Shown here in pieces: positions 52,833 through 61,996 of a DNA stretch of 64,000 nucleotides. How positions within the stretch are numbered: the first letter of the stretch is position 1; each line of letters begins with the position of its first letter. The DNA is from Staphylococcus pettenkoferi. Its GTDB lineage: Bacteria > Bacillota > Bacilli > Staphylococcales > Staphylococcaceae. The stretch covers positions 1-64,000 of the forward strand of contig NZ_PPRN01000006.1 of the NCBI RefSeq assembly GCF_002902685.1. Direction: 5' to 3'. A model generated the notes under the pieces. That model saw only the letters and a list, made by a program, of their open reading frames with translations, did not search any database and had not been told where the DNA came from. The position numbers and the translations under genes were made by a program.

Positions 52833-53402
52833 TTATTCATATTTTGTATCTGGATTGAAATTCGCTTTCCATTGACTAAATGGCCAATAACGTAGTGCGA
52901 CTTTACCCACTACTTTATCTTTGTCGATTAAACCGAATGAACGGCTATCTTTACTTACTTCACGGTTATCTCCAAGTACAAGAAGTTTGCCTTTAGGAAT
53001 TTCGGCCTTACCATTGTTGATTTTTTTCGTACTCCAATCTTCGGAAGTAATATAATCTAGGTGTTTATGTTTTTCATTATAATCTAAGTAAGGTTCTTTT
53101 ACCTTTTTACCATTAACATAAAGTTGGTCTTTCTTATATTCCACTTTATCGCCTGGTGTACCAATAATACGTTTCACGTAGTCATCTTTCTCTTGAGAAT
53201 GGAAGACGATAACATTTCCTTTCTCTAGATGGCCCATTTTAACACCCGCGATATTAACGATAACGCGCTCTCCATCCTTTAAAGTAGGATACATGGAATC
53301 ACCACGTACCGTATAGGATTTCCCGACAAATTTAGTGATTACAACGATGAAGATAACTGCAATCGCTATCGCTATAATCCACTCTTTAATTTCTTTCTTC
53401 AC
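52833..53402 (-). CDS. spsB: type I signal peptidase SpsB (catalytic)
   Basis: SpsB removes signal peptides from exported proteins at the outer face of the membrane and is normally essential. The 189-residue protein has one N-terminal membrane helix (about 8-27) and an extracellular S26 domain. The Ser-Lys dyad is intact: Ser36 in RGDSMYPTL and Lys77 in YVKRIIG, at the numbers known for S. aureus. The conserved GDNREVSKDSRSFG box follows near 145. It is 10 bases downstream of spsA. Confidence 0.96.
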   Translation of the reverse strand: MKKEIKEWIIAIAIAVIFIVVITKFVGKSYTVRGDSMYPTLKDGERVIVNIAGVKMGHLEKGNVIVFHSQEKDDYVKRIIGTPGDKVEYKKDQLYVNGKKVKEPYLDYNEKHKHLDYITSEDWSTKKINNGKAEIPKGKLLVLGDNREVSKDSRSFGLIDKDKVVGKVALRYWPFSQWKANFNPDTKYE

Positions 53403-53412
53403 GTTCTACACC

Positions 53413-53940
53413 TCAATCTCCTTTAAATTGCCAAGTCATGCGTTGCAATGGATAGTATCTGAAACTCACATGACCGATAATATCTGAATGTTGTATATAA
53501 CCATATGTTCTAGAATCTCTGTGGTCTTTGCGCTGATCATTCAATACGAAGTAGGCATCTGGTGGCACGATATCGCCTTCAGACCCTTTCACATGTCGCA
53601 ATTCTAAATGTTTAATCTGTCCTTGCGTTGCATAAGGTTCATCCACTTGTCGATCGTTGCGATATAACTGACCTTTCTTAAACTCAATCGTCTCTCCAGG
53701 TTGCCCGATAATCCGACTTATATGTAACTGACCATGTTGACGATACAGTATCACATCGCCGCTGTGCAGACGATTAAACATCGTATTTACTTTATTAATA
53801 ATCACGCGATCATCTGGAGACAACTTCGGTTGCATTGCTTTATCTTGCACCACGTAGCCTCTGATGAGAAATGTCTGAATCAACAGTACAATAATAATTG
53901 CTATGACGAGAGAAATCAAATGTTTTAGTATTCTAGGCAT
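53413..53940 (-). CDS. spsA: inactive signal peptidase I homologue SpsA
   Basis: A 175-residue paralogue of SpsB with the same helix-plus-S26 layout but without the catalytic dyad. The serine position is Ala35 (QDKAMQP) and the lysine position is Ser75 (HISRIIG). The later box is NDQRKDHRDSRTYG. S. aureus SpsA is likewise catalytically dead, and its role is unclear. Conservation of the fold and operon suggests a structural or regulatory function. A perfect hairpin lies in its leader, and the ATG at 53940 follows AAGGGG. Confidence 0.93.
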   Translation of the reverse strand: MPRILKHLISLVIAIIIVLLIQTFLIRGYVVQDKAMQPKLSPDDRVIINKVNTMFNRLHSGDVILYRQHGQLHISRIIGQPGETIEFKKGQLYRNDRQVDEPYATQGQIKHLELRHVKGSEGDIVPPDAYFVLNDQRKDHRDSRTYGYIQHSDIIGHVSFRYYPLQRMTWQFKGD

Positions 53941-54094
53941 TGCATAACCCCTTAAGTAGAACGTTGGAATTCCCGTTCTACTACAATAAATTCTCCTCTA
54001 TTATAAAATGCGAGCCATATAATGAAAAATATTACATCTGAATCTCAGATAAATCAGTCGCGAGATGTAGAAAGATGAAATGAGTTGACCATTC
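53941..54094. other. spsA leader and upstream region
   Basis: On the minus strand a TATAAT-type -10 near 54001-54006 would start a leader of about 55 bases containing the hairpin at 53956-53981. No -35 is obvious and no gene is supported. Confidence 0.45.
53956..53981 (-). promoter_or_regulatory. leader hairpin upstream of spsA
   Basis: Perfect 8-bp arms GTAGAACG and CGTTCTAC enclose a 10-base loop with GAATTCC, ending 16 bases before the spsA start and lacking a T-tract. It may be an operator or an RNA structure affecting translation or stability. Confidence 0.5.
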
Positions 54095-54195
54095 GCGGTA
54101 GTTGACTGAATTCGAGAAGGCACCTCGCTTTCTCGAATTCTAGTCATCCTCGCGGGGGAAACACTACGAAATCAAAGATTTCTGCGCTTCTCCCC
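54095..54195 (+). repeat. dispersed double-hairpin repeat, copy A
   Basis: First hairpin GAATTCGAGAA against TTCTCGAATTC. Second hairpin centred on GAAATC/GATTTC, with flanking GAAACAC opposite GCGCTTC. It is followed at once by AATACGCAATATT, which recurs in the two larger repeats downstream. Confidence 0.82.
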
Positions 54196-54315
54196 AATAC
54201 GCAATATTGCAAATCAAATAGAGACACTAACTTTAACTCCTATAATAAAAGAAAAAGTCTAGTTAGACGTGGGAAGTTTTAAATAGAACGTAATACGTTA
54301 TATTTTCTTCTACGT

Positions 54316-54475
54316 ACTCTTGCAATACAAGTGCAGGAAAATGGCAAGACTCTTGAGAGATTAAGGGCACAGCGAAAATCCATTTTTTCGAGCTAAGTTA
54401 GCGAGAAAAAATTAGTTAAGCGTGACCCTCTAAGAAAGCGCAGCCACTTTTACAATACGCAGTATTACAAATTAG
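54316..54475. repeat. structured intergenic repeat, copy 1
   Basis: A 160-base unit starting ACTCTTGCA and ending in AATACGCAGTATT plus flank. Its 53-base core at 54370-54422 is 50/53 identical to copy 2. Outer arms AAAA-t-GGC (54338-54345) and GCC-ac-TTTT (54443-54451) can pair. Inner hairpins are CGAAAA/TTTTCG and GCTA/TAGC. No ORF fits it. Confidence 0.8.
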
Positions 54476-54697
54476 CAAGAAACATTTTAGTACTTGAAAC
54501 TCGATATTAAACAATCTCAAACAAAATAGAAAACGTGCGATTATGGCGTTGAATATTATTAAACGAAATAAAAATTCTATGAAAACAACTAATTTAAAAG
54601 AAGACATTCTAATCCTCTACACACTAAATTAAACCAAAAATCAAAAGAGAATTTGTGATGAAATAAAATATGTTATTAGAAAGAAATTAATAATAGA
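54476..54697. other. spacer between the two structured repeats
   Basis: AT-rich sequence without recognisable gene, promoter or repeat. Confidence 0.4.
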
Positions 54698-54868
54698 ACT
54701 CTTGCAGCACGAGTATAGTGGGAGGAGAAGGCGAAACTCATGAAGGATTCAGGACGCAGCGAAAATCCATTTTTTCGAGCCTAGTTAGCGAGAAAAAATT
54801 AGTTGAGCGCGGCCCCCTATGAAAGTGAGCCGATTCTCCCACACTCAATACGCAGTATTGTAAATTAG
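54698..54868. repeat. structured intergenic repeat, copy 2
   Basis: A 171-base unit matching copy 1 in order: ACTCTTGCA start, 53-base core at 54757-54809, and AATACGCAGTATT end. Its outer arms are different in sequence from copy 1 yet complementary to each other: GTGGGAG (54718-54724) with CTCCCAC (54836-54842). Confidence 0.8.
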
Positions 54869-54917
54869 TAGAAGGCATTAACTTATTACATGACAGAAAC
54901 ATATACTACTTCATCAC

Positions 54918-54955
54918 AAAACAAAACCCGCAGACATTATTCATCCGCGGGTCAT
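54918..54955 (-). terminator. terminator of pgi
   Basis: ACCCGC and GCGGGT arms around an AT-rich loop. The minus strand continues with TTTTGTTTT. Confidence 0.8.
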
Positions 54956-54965
54956 CACACTTCAA

Positions 54966-56297
54966 TTATAGACGTTTTTCCAACGCTTCTTTTTTATCTT
55001 CATAACCAGGCTTACCTAACAACGCAAACATATTTTGTTTATACGCTTCTACACCTGGTTGGTTAAATGGATTCACGCCTAATTGATAGCCGCTCATCGC
55101 ACACGCTAATTCAAAGAAGTAAACGAGATAGCCGAATGTTTCAGCATCTAAACGAGGTACGCGAACAACTAAGTTAGGCACGCCACCATCTGTGTGAGCG
55201 AGCAATGTACCTTCGAACGCTTTCGTATTCACTTCGTCCATCGTTTTACCAGCTAAATAGTTTAAGCCATCTAAGTCGTCTGGAGCTTCTTCAATCTTGA
55301 TATCATGTTTAGGCGTATCAACTTTCAATACAGTTTCAAATAAGAAACGGCGTCCCTCTTGAACGTATTGGCCTAAAGAGTGTAAATCTGTAGTGTAGTT
55401 GGCACTTGAAGGATAGATACCTTTGTAATCCTTACCTTCTGACTCACCGTACAACTGTTTCCACCACTCATTGAAGTATGAAAGTGATGGTTCATAGTTG
55501 ATTAACATCTCAGTTGTGTAGCCTTTCGTGTAAAGGATGTTACGGATTGTCGCATATTGATACGCAATGTTGTTCTCTAACTCGTCTGATGAGAGTTCTT
55601 CACGTGCTTTCGCAGCCCCTTGCATCATCGCTTCTACGTCGATTCCTGCTACCGCTATAGGTAAAAGGCCTACTGCTGTGAGAACTGAATAACGACCACC
55701 TACATCATCAGGCACGACGAAAGTTTCATAACCTTCGTTTGTCGCTAACTGTTTCAAAGCACCTTTCTCTTTATCTGTTGTCGCAAAGATACGTTCTTTC
55801 GCTTCATCTTTACCATATTTATCTTCAAGTAACTGTTTAAATAACCTAAATGATACAGCAGGTTCTGTCGTCGTACCTGATTTAGAAATGACATTCACTG
55901 AGAAATCTTTACCATCTAAGTATTGGATTAACTCATGCGTATAAGATGAAGATAAATGGTTACCTACAAAGACGATTTCAGGAAATTCTGTACTATTTCT
56001 GAAAGAAGAAGTTAACATTTCAATGGCTGCGCGTGCACCTAAATAGGAACCACCGATACCAATCACGACAAACACATCTGAATGGCCTTTCACGCGTTTC
56101 GCCACTTCAATGATACGTTTAAACTCTTCTTTGTCATAATCTACAGGAAGATCTAACCAGCCTAAGAAGTCACTGCCAGCACCAGACCCGTTATGAATCG
56201 TTTGGTGAATTGCTTTAACATTGTCTTTCTGTTGTTCTAATTCGTGCTCTCCGAAGAATTCTAAAGTCTTACCGTAATCTAATTGAATATGAGTCAT
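54966..56297 (-). CDS. pgi: glucose-6-phosphate isomerase
   Basis: Pgi interconverts glucose 6-phosphate and fructose 6-phosphate in glycolysis and gluconeogenesis. The 443-residue protein shows the PGI signature blocks: [28 protein letters not shown] (sugar-phosphate loop) and [14 protein letters not shown]. The C-terminal catalytic helix [15 protein letters not shown] follows. Length fits the short Gram-positive form. GGAGG is 8 bases before the ATG. It diverges from argG and stands alone. Confidence 0.97.
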   Translation of the reverse strand: MTHIQLDYGKTLEFFGEHELEQQKDNVKAIHQTIHNGSGAGSDFLGWLDLPVDYDKEEFKRIIEVAKRVKGHSDVFVVIGIGGSYLGARAAIEMLTSSFRNSTEFPEIVFVGNHLSSSYTHELIQYLDGKDFSVNVISKSGTTTEPAVSFRLFKQLLEDKYGKDEAKERIFATTDKEKGALKQLATNEGYETFVVPDDVGGRYSVLTAVGLLPIAVAGIDVEAMMQGAAKAREELSSDELENNIAYQYATIRNILYTKGYTTEMLINYEPSLSYFNEWWKQLYGESEGKDYKGIYPSSANYTTDLHSLGQYVQEGRRFLFETVLKVDTPKHDIKIEEAPDDLDGLNYLAGKTMDEVNTKAFEGTLLAHTDGGVPNLVVRVPRLDAETFGYLVYFFELACAMSGYQLGVNPFNQPGVEAYKQNMFALLGKPGYEDKKEALEKRL

Positions 56298-56621
56298 TAA
56301 ACTGCCTCCTGAGTTTTTAATTACAAATATATTTTACTAAGTTTAAGTGGCCGATTCAAATGAGTTATCTACCGCACTATAGACTCACGCCCTTTCTCAC
56401 TTTATAGAAAGATGAATATCACTGTATATTTTATAAATATATACCTCTTTTTATGCACTTTATATAAAATTAACCTCTTAAAACTACTGCCATTATCGAA
56501 AAAGATAGTGTTGTATAATTTATTTATGCAAGTTTTTGTATATTTATGGTTTTCAAAACGCATTTTATCTGCTATGATAAGAACTATCATATTCAGAAAA
56601 TTAATAAACGAGGTGTTCGAC
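56298..56621. promoter_or_regulatory. argG upstream region with possible ArgR box
   Basis: This is the divergent region between pgi and argG. TATAAT at 56514-56519 is a plausible -10. It overlaps TTGTATAATTTATTTATG, which resembles the reverse complement of the Gram-positive ARG box CATGAATAAAAATKCAAK with one extra base. A second shorter TTGTATATTTATG follows about 10 bases on. This is suggestive of ArgR control only. A reading frame open upstream of the argG start is not coding. Confidence 0.35.
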
Positions 56622-57824
56622 ATGAAAGATAAAATTGTATTAGCGTATTCAGGTGGTTTAGATACAAGCGTAGCAGTACATTGGTTAATCGAGAAAGGTT
56701 ATGACGTCGTTGCTTGTTGTTTAGACGTTGGGGAAGGTAAAGATCTCGACGTTGTCCATCAAAAAGCATTAGACATGGGCGCAGTTGAATGTCATATCAT
56801 CGACGCGACAGAAGAATTCACAGAGGACTATGTAAGTTATGCCATCAAAGGTAACTTACAATATGAAAATACGTACCCTCTCGTTTCTGCGTTATCTCGT
56901 CCGCTTATTTCTAAAAAGCTCGTAGAAATTGCAGAAAAAACAAACGCAATCGGTATCGCACATGGTTGTACAGGTAAAGGTAACGACCAAGTTCGTTTCG
57001 AAGTAGCAATCAAAGCACTTAACCCTAACTTAAAAGCTTTCGCGCCAGTTAGAGAATGGGGCTGGAGCCGTGAAGAAGAAATCGAGTATGCGAAGAAACA
57101 TGATATTCCATTACCAATTGAACAAGATTCTCCATACTCAATCGACCAGAACTTATGGGGCAGAGCAAACGAATGCGGTATCCTTGAAGATCCATATGCA
57201 GCTCCTCCAGAAGATGCATTCGACTTAACTAATGCACCAGAGGATGCACCAGACGAAGCTGAAGAAATCGTCATCCATTTTGAAGAAGGCTTACCTGTAT
57301 CACTTAATGATAAGAAGATGCCTTTAACTGAAATGATTCTTCACTTAAATAAACTTGCTGGTAAACATGGTGTCGGCAGAATCGACCATGTTGAGAACCG
57401 TCTCGTAGGTATTAAATCAAGAGAGGTTTACGAAACACCAGCTGCTGAAGTCATTCAAACTGCGCACAGAGCGTTAGAAACAATCACGTTAACGAAAGAC
57501 GTGGCGCATTTTAAACCAGTCATTGAGAAACAATTCTCTGAACAAATCTACAATGGCTTATGGTTCTCACCATTAAGTGACAGCTTGAAACTCTTCATTG
57601 ACAGTACACAAACTTACGTGACTGGTGATGTACGTGTGAAACTTTACAAAGGTAATGTCACAGTGAATGGTCGTCAATCTCCTTACACTTTATATAATGA
57701 AAAATTAGCAACTTATACTAAAGACGATGCTTTCAACCAAGAAGCAGCAGTTGGCTTTATCGATATCTTCGGCTTACCAACACAAGTGAACTCAATGTTG
57801 CACGGAGGTTATAGCAATGAGTAA
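56622..57824 (+). CDS. argG: argininosuccinate synthase
   Basis: ArgG joins citrulline and aspartate with ATP to give argininosuccinate. The 400-residue protein begins with the N-type ATP pyrophosphatase loop [16 protein letters not shown]. It includes [14 protein letters not shown] and [17 protein letters not shown], all standard for the family. The frame is open 70 codons further upstream, but GAGGTG before the ATG at 56622 and the family N-terminus MKDKIV fix the start. argH overlaps its end by 8 bases. Confidence 0.97.
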   Translation: MKDKIVLAYSGGLDTSVAVHWLIEKGYDVVACCLDVGEGKDLDVVHQKALDMGAVECHIIDATEEFTEDYVSYAIKGNLQYENTYPLVSALSRPLISKKLVEIAEKTNAIGIAHGCTGKGNDQVRFEVAIKALNPNLKAFAPVREWGWSREEEIEYAKKHDIPLPIEQDSPYSIDQNLWGRANECGILEDPYAAPPEDAFDLTNAPEDAPDEAEEIVIHFEEGLPVSLNDKKMPLTEMILHLNKLAGKHGVGRIDHVENRLVGIKSREVYETPAAEVIQTAHRALETITLTKDVAHFKPVIEKQFSEQIYNGLWFSPLSDSLKLFIDSTQTYVTGDVRVKLYKGNVTVNGRQSPYTLYNEKLATYTKDDAFNQEAAVGFIDIFGLPTQVNSMLHGGYSNE

Positions 57825-59190
57825 GAAAGCTTGGGGTGGCAGATTTAGTGAAACACCTGAGGAATGGGTGGATGCGTTTAACGCGTCCATCCATTTCGAT
57901 CAAACTTTAATTGACTATGATGTCGAAGGTAGCATTGCGCATGCCACAATGTTAGCTGAACAAGGCATTATTACAGAAGCGGATAGCCAAGCGATCATTG
58001 AAGGTCTCAAAGGCATACAGAAAGATTATCATGATGGCAAGATGTCTTGGGATGTCAGTCTTGAAGACATCCATCTCAACATTGAACACGAGCTCATCCA
58101 ACGTATTGGTGAAGCTGGCGGACGTCTGCATACGGGACGTAGCAGAAACGACCAAATCGCTACAGATATGCACTTATATACAAAGACAGAAGTTCAAGCC
58201 ATCATGGAGATGGTGCGTAAATTACAACACACGATCGTTAATATTGCCGATCAGCATGTTGAAACGATTATGCCAGGTTATACACATCTTCAACGTGCGC
58301 AACCTATCTCATTTGCACATCACATCCTGACGTACTATTGGATGTTACAGCGTGACTATAGTCGTTTCGAAGACAGTTTAGCACGTATCGATATGTCTCC
58401 ACTCGGTGCAGCGGCCTTGAGCGGTACAACTTACCCTATCGACCGTCACCGTACACAAGAACTGCTTGATTTCGGTTCATTGTATGAAAATAGTCTCGAT
58501 GCTGTCAGTGACCGTGATTACATTGTAGAAACGTTGCATAATATTTCATTGACGATGGTACACCTCTCACGTTTTGCTGAAGAAATCATCTTCTGGTCTA
58601 GTGAAGAAGCGAAATTCGTCACACTTTCTGATGCATTCTCTACAGGGTCATCGATTATGCCTCAGAAGAAGAATCCAGATATGGCAGAACTCATCAGAGG
58701 TAAAGTAGGTAGAACGACAGGTCATCTCATGAGTATGTTAGTGACTTTAAAAGGTCTCCCTCTCGCCTACAATAAAGATATGCAAGAAGATAAAGAAGGC
58801 TTATTTGATGCTGTGCGCACTATCAAAGGTAGTTTACGTATCTTTGAAGGTATGTTGAGCACTATGACAGTCAATGTCGATCACTTACAAGATGAAGTCA
58901 CGCACGACTTTTCAAACGCAACAGAACTTGCCGACTATCTCGTTTCTAAAGACGTACCATTCCGTAAAGCGCATGAAATCGTAGGTCAAATCGTCCTATC
59001 ATGTACGCAACAAGGCATCTATTTACTCGACGTGCCGCTTGAAGAATATCAACAAGCACATCCCGCTATCGAAAGCGATATCTATGATTATTTAAGACCT
59101 GAGAGTTGTGTGAAACGTCGTACAAGCTACGGTTCTACGGGTCAAGAAGCAGTACGTCAACAACTCGAACATATTAAAGCGAATATGTAA
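57817..59190 (+). CDS. argH: argininosuccinate lyase
   Basis: ArgH splits argininosuccinate into arginine and fumarate. The 457-residue member of the fumarase/aspartase superfamily carries the conserved blocks [19 protein letters not shown] and the flexible signature loop [15 protein letters not shown] with the catalytic serine. It overlaps argG by 8 bases with its GGAGG site inside argG, and lies 27 bases before argF, forming argGHF. Confidence 0.97.
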   Translation: MSKKAWGGRFSETPEEWVDAFNASIHFDQTLIDYDVEGSIAHATMLAEQGIITEADSQAIIEGLKGIQKDYHDGKMSWDVSLEDIHLNIEHELIQRIGEAGGRLHTGRSRNDQIATDMHLYTKTEVQAIMEMVRKLQHTIVNIADQHVETIMPGYTHLQRAQPISFAHHILTYYWMLQRDYSRFEDSLARIDMSPLGAAALSGTTYPIDRHRTQELLDFGSLYENSLDAVSDRDYIVETLHNISLTMVHLSRFAEEIIFWSSEEAKFVTLSDAFSTGSSIMPQKKNPDMAELIRGKVGRTTGHLMSMLVTLKGLPLAYNKDMQEDKEGLFDAVRTIKGSLRIFEGMLSTMTVNVDHLQDEVTHDFSNATELADYLVSKDVPFRKAHEIVGQIVLSCTQQGIYLLDVPLEEYQQAHPAIESDIYDYLRPESCVKRRTSYGSTGQEAVRQQLEHIKANM

Positions 59191-59217
59191 TTTACTATTA
59201 TAGAAAGGGGGATGATG

Positions 59218-60225
59218 ATGTCTGACATTCCAACTCACCTTAACTTAAACGGCCAATCGTTCTTGAAAGAAAGCGATTATACCCAAGAAGATTTAAATCG
59301 TTTAATCGACATGGCGATTGACTTGAAACAGCTGAAACAAGATGGAGAGCCGCACAATTATCTTCAGAATAAAAATATCGCCTTAATCTTTGAGAAGAGT
59401 TCAACGCGTACACGTGCTGCCTTTACTGTAGCAGCAAACGATCTTGGAGCCAATGTGGAATATTTAAATAAGAACGATCTACAATTAGGCCAGAAAGAAT
59501 CCATTAGAGACACCGCTCTTGTGCTCGGCCGTCTCTTTGATGGTATTGCCTATCGTGGGTTTGCGCATACCAATGTCGAAACACTCGCGAAGTATGCCAA
59601 TATTCCAATTTGGAATGGTCTTACCAATGAATGGCACCCTACGCAATCACTCGCTGACTTCATGACGATTAAAGAGCATTTCAATACGTTAGAAGACCTC
59701 ACTGTAACCTATCTTGGAGATGGTCGTAACAACGTAGCACGCTCTTTAATGATCGCAGCGACAATCTTAGGTGTGAACATTCGTATTTGTTCTCCTACTA
59801 CACTCCAGCCCGACACAGAGACTGTTGAGTTAGCGCGTCAATTTGCTGAACAACATGGTTCTGAAGTATCTATTATGACTGACCCTCATTCGGCTGTGAA
59901 ACAGGCTGATGTCTTGTACACTGACGTTTGGGTGTCTATGGGTGAGGAAGAACATTTCGAAGAGCGTCTTGATATGTTACAAGCTTATCAAGTTAACGAG
60001 GAGTTACTTCAAGCTACAGGTAAAAAGGACACGATCTTCTTACATTGTCTTCCCGCCTTTCATAATACAGAGACCACATACGGTCAAGAAATTGCGCAGA
60101 AATACGGTATTGAAGAAATGGAAGTTACAGATCAAGTCTTCTATAGCGACAGTTCAAAAGTCTTTGATCAAGCTGAGAATCGCTTGCATACAATTAAAGC
60201 TGTCATCTTGGCTACGATGGGCTAA
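59218..60225 (+). CDS. argF: ornithine carbamoyltransferase
   Basis: A 335-residue carbamoyltransferase making citrulline from ornithine and carbamoyl phosphate, or the reverse. It has the carbamoyl-phosphate motif SSTRTR, the HPTQ loop ([11 protein letters not shown]), the ornithine-loop DVWVSMGEE and HCLPAFHN with the active-site cysteine. Placement directly after argGH argues for the anabolic role (argF). Sequence alone does not exclude a catabolic arcB type. Three successive ATG codons follow GGGGG. The third (59218) is best spaced. Confidence 0.9.
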   Translation: MSDIPTHLNLNGQSFLKESDYTQEDLNRLIDMAIDLKQLKQDGEPHNYLQNKNIALIFEKSSTRTRAAFTVAANDLGANVEYLNKNDLQLGQKESIRDTALVLGRLFDGIAYRGFAHTNVETLAKYANIPIWNGLTNEWHPTQSLADFMTIKEHFNTLEDLTVTYLGDGRNNVARSLMIAATILGVNIRICSPTTLQPDTETVELARQFAEQHGSEVSIMTDPHSAVKQADVLYTDVWVSMGEEEHFEERLDMLQAYQVNEELLQATGKKDTIFLHCLPAFHNTETTYGQEIAQKYGIEEMEVTDQVFYSDSSKVFDQAENRLHTIKAVILATMG

Positions 60226-60283
60226 GCTCGATTACGCGACTTCGTAGATGAATGTCTTCCAATTCATGCTATTTTAAAGAAAG

Positions 60284-60383
60284 CGCAGTAGCTGTCTGTA
60301 CTTGTGATAGCTGACGCTGTCCCAAGTACTAGTCAGCCTTGCGGAGGAAGCACAACGAAATCAGAGATTTCTGTGCTTCTCTC
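60284..60383 (+). repeat. dispersed double-hairpin repeat, copy C
   Basis: First hairpin GTACTTG...GCTG against the CAAGTAC side, with mismatches. Second hairpin GAAGCAC-aac-GAAATC against GATTTC-t-GTGCTTC. It lies at the 3' end of argGHF, sense to it, before the shared terminator. Confidence 0.82.
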
Positions 60384-60432
60384 TCGAACACTTACGTAAC
60401 AATATAAATTAATTTTTTCACCTGAATACGAC

Positions 60433-60477
60433 AAAAGGTTCAACTTGAAAATCACTCTTCAAGTTGAACCTTTTTTA
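60433..60477. terminator. bidirectional terminator between argF and gudB
   Basis: A perfect 17-bp stem (AAAAGGTTCAACTTGAA and its complement) around an 8-base loop, with T-tracts readable on both strands. Confidence 0.9.
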
Positions 60478-60509
60478 ATATATTGAAAGTTATCATCTTG
60501 AGTTAAAGC

Positions 60510-61754
60510 TTACGCCCAACCACGGTAACGTGCAGCTTCAGCAGTACGTTTAAGACCAACGATATAAGCTGCTAAACGCATATCAATCTTACGGTTTTGA
60601 GACAATTCATAGATCGTATCAAATGCAGTTGTTAATTTTTCACGCATTTTTTCATTAACTTCATCTTCTGACCAGTAATAACCTTGGTTATTCTGAACCC
60701 ATTCGAAGTAAGATACTGTTACGCCACCTGCACTCGCTAACACGTCTGGTACGAGTAATACATCACGTTCAGTTAAGATACGTGTTGCTTCAGGTGTTGT
60801 TGGACCATTGGCAGCTTCAACAACGATATCCGCTTTAATATCGTTTGCATTGTCAGCTGTAATTTGATTTGCGATTGCTGCTGGAACTAAGATATCGCAA
60901 TCAATTTCAAATAATTCTTTATTAGAAATAGTGTCGTCGAATAAGTTTGTTACTGTACCGAAGCTGTCTCTACGATCGAGTAGATAATCAATATCTAAGC
61001 CTTCAGGGTCATGTAACGCACCGTAAGCATCTGAAATACCTACAATTTTAGCACCTAAGTCATATAAGAACTTAGCTAAGAAGCTACCTGCGTTACCGAA
61101 ACCTTGGATAACTACGCGAGAATCTTTGATTTCTCTACCTCTACGTTTCGCCGCTTGTTCAATTGCGATAACTACGCCTAATGCAGTTGAACGGTCACGG
61201 CCTTGAGAACCGCCGAGTACAATTGGTTTACCTGTGATGAATCCTGGTGAATTAAATTTATCTAGTGAACTATATTCGTCCATCATCCATGCCATGATTT
61301 GAGAGTTTGTAAATACGTCTGGTGCTGGGATGTCTTTCGTAGGTCCTACGAATTGTGAAATCGCACGTACGTAACCACGAGATAGACGTTCAACCTCATG
61401 AATACTCATTTCACGTGGGTCACAGATGATACCGCCTTTACCACCGCCGTATGGTAAGTCAACAATCCCACATTTCAATGTCATCCACATTGAAAGTGCT
61501 TTAACTTCTTCTTCGTCAACGTCTGGGTGGAAACGTACCCCACCTTTAGTTGGACCAACAGCGTCATTATGCTGTGCACGATAACCAGTAAAAGTCTTTA
61601 CAGAGCCATCGTCCATGCGTACAGGTATACGGACTTGTAAGAATCTTAAAGGTTCTTTAATTAAGTCGTACATACCGTCGTCAAAACCTAATTTATGCAA
61701 TGCTTCTTTAATAATTTGTTGCGTAGAAGTCACTAAATTATTATTTTCAGTCAT
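60510..61754 (-). CDS. gudB: NAD-specific glutamate dehydrogenase
   Basis: GudB oxidises glutamate to 2-oxoglutarate and ammonia, feeding amino-acid carbon to the TCA cycle. The 414-residue enzyme has the substrate block GPTKGGVRFHPDV and the catalytic-lysine motif PYGGGKGGI. The dinucleotide fold VVIQGFGNAGSF is followed by the NAD-type continuation. Length equals the active Gram-positive form, with no insertion of the kind that inactivates B. subtilis 168 GudB. A CcpA cre site lies 29-42 bases upstream. rocD is upstream on the same strand. Confidence 0.96.
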   Translation of the reverse strand: MTENNNLVTSTQQIIKEALHKLGFDDGMYDLIKEPLRFLQVRIPVRMDDGSVKTFTGYRAQHNDAVGPTKGGVRFHPDVDEEEVKALSMWMTLKCGIVDLPYGGGKGGIICDPREMSIHEVERLSRGYVRAISQFVGPTKDIPAPDVFTNSQIMAWMMDEYSSLDKFNSPGFITGKPIVLGGSQGRDRSTALGVVIAIEQAAKRRGREIKDSRVVIQGFGNAGSFLAKFLYDLGAKIVGISDAYGALHDPEGLDIDYLLDRRDSFGTVTNLFDDTISNKELFEIDCDILVPAAIANQITADNANDIKADIVVEAANGPTTPEATRILTERDVLLVPDVLASAGGVTVSYFEWVQNNQGYYWSEDEVNEKMREKLTTAFDTIYELSQNRKIDMRLAAYIVGLKRTAEAARYRGWA

Positions 61755-61782
61755 GATTCATTTCGCCTCTTTTTCGTAACAA

Positions 61783-61796
61783 TGATTTCGCTTTCA
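61783..61796 (-). promoter_or_regulatory. CcpA cre site upstream of gudB
   Basis: On the minus strand TGAAAGCGAAATCA fits the relaxed consensus TGNAARCGNWWWCA exactly. It lies between probable promoter and start codon, where bound CcpA-HPr(Ser-P) would block transcription in the presence of glucose. Confidence 0.75.
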
Positions 61797-61996
61797 TGGT
61801 AATTGTAACATAAGTTATAGCTTTTTAAAGACTCAGACTGTAGACAAATGAATTAAGTTGTTCTACCTCTCAAATCGTGCATCAAAAGTACAATTTCAAA
61901 GGCATTTTTATCACTTAATTTTTATCATTGCTACAGCCTGATGTTAGAAAATGATACTATTTTGAACTCAATAACTAGAATTCTTGTTCAGAAGTA

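Noticed and set aside
54416-54607. 63-codon hydrophobic minus-strand ORF between spsA and pgi
   Set aside because: It overlaps the structured repeat and AT-rich spacer. Hydrophobicity follows from T-rich codons.
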